Program-made: the position numbers and the translations under genes
Shown: piece by piece, positions 33,726 through 36,000 of the stretch
Layout: each line of letters begins with the position of its first letter
Numbering within the stretch: the first letter of the stretch is position 1
Notes under the pieces: generated by a model
Database searches by the model: none
The model's input: only the letters and a program-made list of their open reading frames with translations
What the model was told of the DNA's origin: nothing
Origin: Glandiceps talaboti
Taxonomy: Eukaryota; Hemichordata; Enteropneusta; Spengelidae
Assembly (NCBI RefSeq): GCF_964340395.1
Contig: NC_135569.1
Location: 10,736,019 to 10,772,018 of the forward strand
Direction of reading: 5' to 3'
Length of the DNA stretch: 36,000 nt

Positions 33726-34885
33726 CATGACAATAACAGAAAATGCTTTGCATAATAATGTACATACTAAATGATGAATACTTGATCACTCATCTTATTC
33801 CATGTCAATGTCTTCAAAATATACTATTTATATACACATCACAAGATAAAAAGTGGCAAAACATCAAAAACAAAATTTACGTCTTGAATAAACATTGGAA
33901 GAAAAAAGACCCCTACCACTAATTTGTGCGGAGTTTGTGCATTTCATTTGTATAACATATCTTGCTTTCAGACACACAATGGGATCTCCAAATCATTCTT
34001 ACAATGTTGACTGTCTTAGTGTATGTGATTCCAAGGCACAGTTATGGTAGCCTCAAGGTCAAGAATCACTGTGGCCCAGATGTCAAACATTTCAAGATGT
34101 TGCTTCATGTATATGTCACTTAGTAGTCTGTAAGATATGACATTCGTGCCAGACTACCAGCTGATACAGCTGATAAAACACAAAACATCTTACAGTCGAC
34201 ATGTCACTAAATCCAATTGAATCCAATGTCTTGGAATATTACTATCTTATCTGGGGAGCCATTGGAAACTGGATGACTTGTTTGTTCTGGGCCAACATTT
34301 TCTCCAGCTTTTCTTCCAGCGCTACCAGACAAACTTTATTTTACAACCAAATTTTGACCCTATTAAAATACTGGCCTTTAGTAGTGTTATATTCTTTGTC
34401 AGTTGCTGATGACCAGTATAAAATGTAGCAGACATTTGACGATAATTGATATGGCAATTATAATTATGTGATATTCCAGAACCCAATGCCAAATTGCAAA
34501 ATTAATTTTTTGCACTGTCCTATTATCTGTTGATTCTGAGACAAGGTGGGTTTTTTTTGCTTTGTTTTGTTTTGTTGTTTGTTTGTTTGTTTGTTTGTGT
34601 TTTTTGGGGGGATTAGTAAAAAAAAAAGGCCATCCTATTTGACATGAAAATCAGGAATGTATGAAGCCTTCATGTTTGTAAGGAGATTTACGCTTCTGTT
34701 TAAGTAGAAATATTGGGTGTAAAAACATCAAAGACTCAAACATAGAAAGTAAAAAATAGTAACCACCACTATAAAAGCATCTTTGGTATTTACACGTTCA
34801 TCACATGTATTATACTATCATATCTTAGGAAAAGTCTAACCTTTCAGTTTGTTACCATGGAAACTGTAAGGAAAATACTGCTGCC
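33726..34885. other. No gene seen
   Basis: AT-rich sequence with a (GTTT)n tract near 34560-34600. A 75-codon plus frame (34201-34428) has a hydrophobic centre but no recognisable domain or splice support. It may be 3' UTR of the minus-strand frame at 35563 or plain intergenic DNA. Confidence 0.35.
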
Positions 34886-35040
34886 TGTTAAAATAGTATT
34901 TTCATAGTGTACATACTGGTGTAATATGCCAAACTCTTTTAAAATGTACATACTGGTGTAATATGCCAAACTCAATTTATAGTGTACATACTGGTGTAAT
35001 ATGTCATACTCTTTTATAGTGTACATACTGGTGTAATACT
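34886..35040. repeat. Short tandem repeat, about 4 copies
   Basis: The unit tagtgtacatactggtgtaa then tatgccaaactc with ttttat/caattta spacers recurs near 34907, 34943, 34979 and 35016. Confidence 0.8.
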
Positions 35041-35244
35041 AGAGATAAAATATCTGTAAACAAGGCCTGCCCAATGTACTTTATAATATATGACTTCACT
35101 GCCTGATTTCTCAATGGAGGTTATTCACAAAATATATTCAAATCAGTCTAATATGTTGTCATAGTAACACATTGTTTCAAATTAGTAAAAAAAGTTCTTT
35201 ATAATTCTTAACTACGATGTCTTTAATAAAAGTACACGACAATG

Positions 35245-35570
35245 CATTCTTCTTGAAGTCTAGTGAGTTATACAACTGGGGAAAAAACACCGATGTGTTT
35301 GCTTGAAGTCTAGTGAGTTATACAACTGGGGAAAAAACACTGATGTGTTTGCTTGAAGTCTAGTGAGTTATACAACTTGGGAAAAAACACTGATGCATTT
35401 GCTTGAAGTCTAGTGAGTTATACAGCTGGGGAAAAAACACTGATGTGTTTGCTTGAATAAAGTGAGTTATACAACTGGGAAAAAACACCAATGCATTTGC
35501 TTGAATAAAGTGAGTTATACAACTGGGAAAAAACACCAATGCATTTGCTTGAATAAAGTGAGCTAAGAAA
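35245..35570. repeat. Tandem repeat of about 60 then 50 bp, 6 copies
   Basis: The unit gcttgaagtctagtgagtta then tacaactggggaaaaaacac then tgatgtgttt is repeated. The first four copies carry the gaagtctag form (about 60 bp) and the last ones a shorter gaataaag form (about 51 bp). The array ends at the stop codon of the minus-strand frame described next. Confidence 0.85.
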
Positions 35571-35892
35571 TGACTTTACCGAAGGACAAATTAGGAAAAG
35601 CGAACAAGATAACTGATACAAAAACGACAGTGGGTTCCTCTGATGTAGGTTGATGCAACGCTTTTATCAGTTTGTTTATATTTGTGGAAGTTAGTCTGGA
35701 AATTTTCGTTAAAGACTTATTTTTGCTAATTTCGCTGGAAAACAAAGAAGCACAAATAAGTACTGTACTGACTAAAATACCTTCTTGCATATGATCAAAA
35801 TGTACCAGTCTGATAATCAGAGACAAATGGTCTTTGAGAACTGGCTGAAGACTTTTGGCAAAATTTTGTAGTAGTGAATATATCTAGGTTTA
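35563..35892 (-). CDS. Unrecognised open frame, possible terminal exon of another gene
   Basis: On the minus strand a frame runs from just after a stop near 35890 to TAG at 35565-35563. It reads SLLQNFAKSLQPVLKDHLSL, then IIRLVHFDHMQEGIL, and later LTKISRLTSTNINKLIKALH and FVSVILFAFPNLSFGKVIS. Composition is amphipathic, Leu/Ile/Lys-rich and repeat-free, like a helical protein. There is no good upstream ATG, so if real it is probably a last exon entered through an acceptor near 35840-35880 (candidates ccaaaag, cttcag, cctag). I do not recognise the family. Chance is possible, since no second exon was found within the window. Confidence 0.4.
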
Positions 35893-36000
35893 CAATATCC
35901 ACCAGTGTGTAACATGTTTTATATTTATGCTGTAATGTAAATGTACATATGTCTATGGTAAGATATTGGATATACAACTTACAAGGTGACTATTGAACAA

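Overview
The window looks like nuclear DNA from an invertebrate animal, probably a marine one. It is AT-rich, the genes are split by many short GT-AG introns, and there are long minisatellites, CA/CATA/CAGA microsatellites and many short inverted-repeat (MITE-like) elements. The one complete gene encodes a protein that aligns end to end with animal VPS15/PIK3R4. I cannot name the phylum or species from sequence alone.

Layout. (1) 86-1279, minus strand: the first three coding exons of a short-chain dehydrogenase/reductase (SDR) resembling D-3-hydroxybutyrate dehydrogenases; the rest lies off the left edge. (2) 1.3-7.7 kb: intergenic, with a hairpin MITE (2389-2590), a tandem repeat of about 120 bp (3.1-3.66 kb) and a minisatellite of about 65 copies with 43/41-bp units (4274-7051). 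(3) 7762-30344, minus strand: the whole coding region of VPS15/PIK3R4, which I reconstructed as 29 coding exons (4167 nt including stop, 1388 aa). All junctions keep frame and use GT-AG. A noncoding first exon probably lies near 31857-31990 beside an ETS-type motif. (4) 30.5-36 kb: an inverted-repeat element, microsatellites, three small tandem arrays, and at 35563-35892 (minus) an unrecognised open exon that may be the last exon of another gene.

VPS15 is the pseudokinase/HEAT/WD40 scaffold of the class III PI3-kinase complexes (VPS34, Beclin-1, ATG14 or UVRAG) in autophagy and endosome traffic. Domain order here is N-terminal myristoylation site, kinase-like domain with HGD and DFA in place of HRD and DFG, HEAT repeats, a variable linker, and a C-terminal beta-propeller ending in IWK.

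I found no new multi-gene system. The most unusual pattern is that several intronic tandem repeats of VPS15 are built from its own exon-intron boundaries. Nineteen extra copies of the exon 8 3' splice site sit in a 74-bp array. The exon 12 5' splice site, the exon 16 5' splice site and the exon 17 3' splice site with exon start are also repeated. The exon 16 duplication predicts an in-frame 13-residue splice variant. The introns also hold at least seven families of inverted-repeat elements, several with two or more copies in this window.
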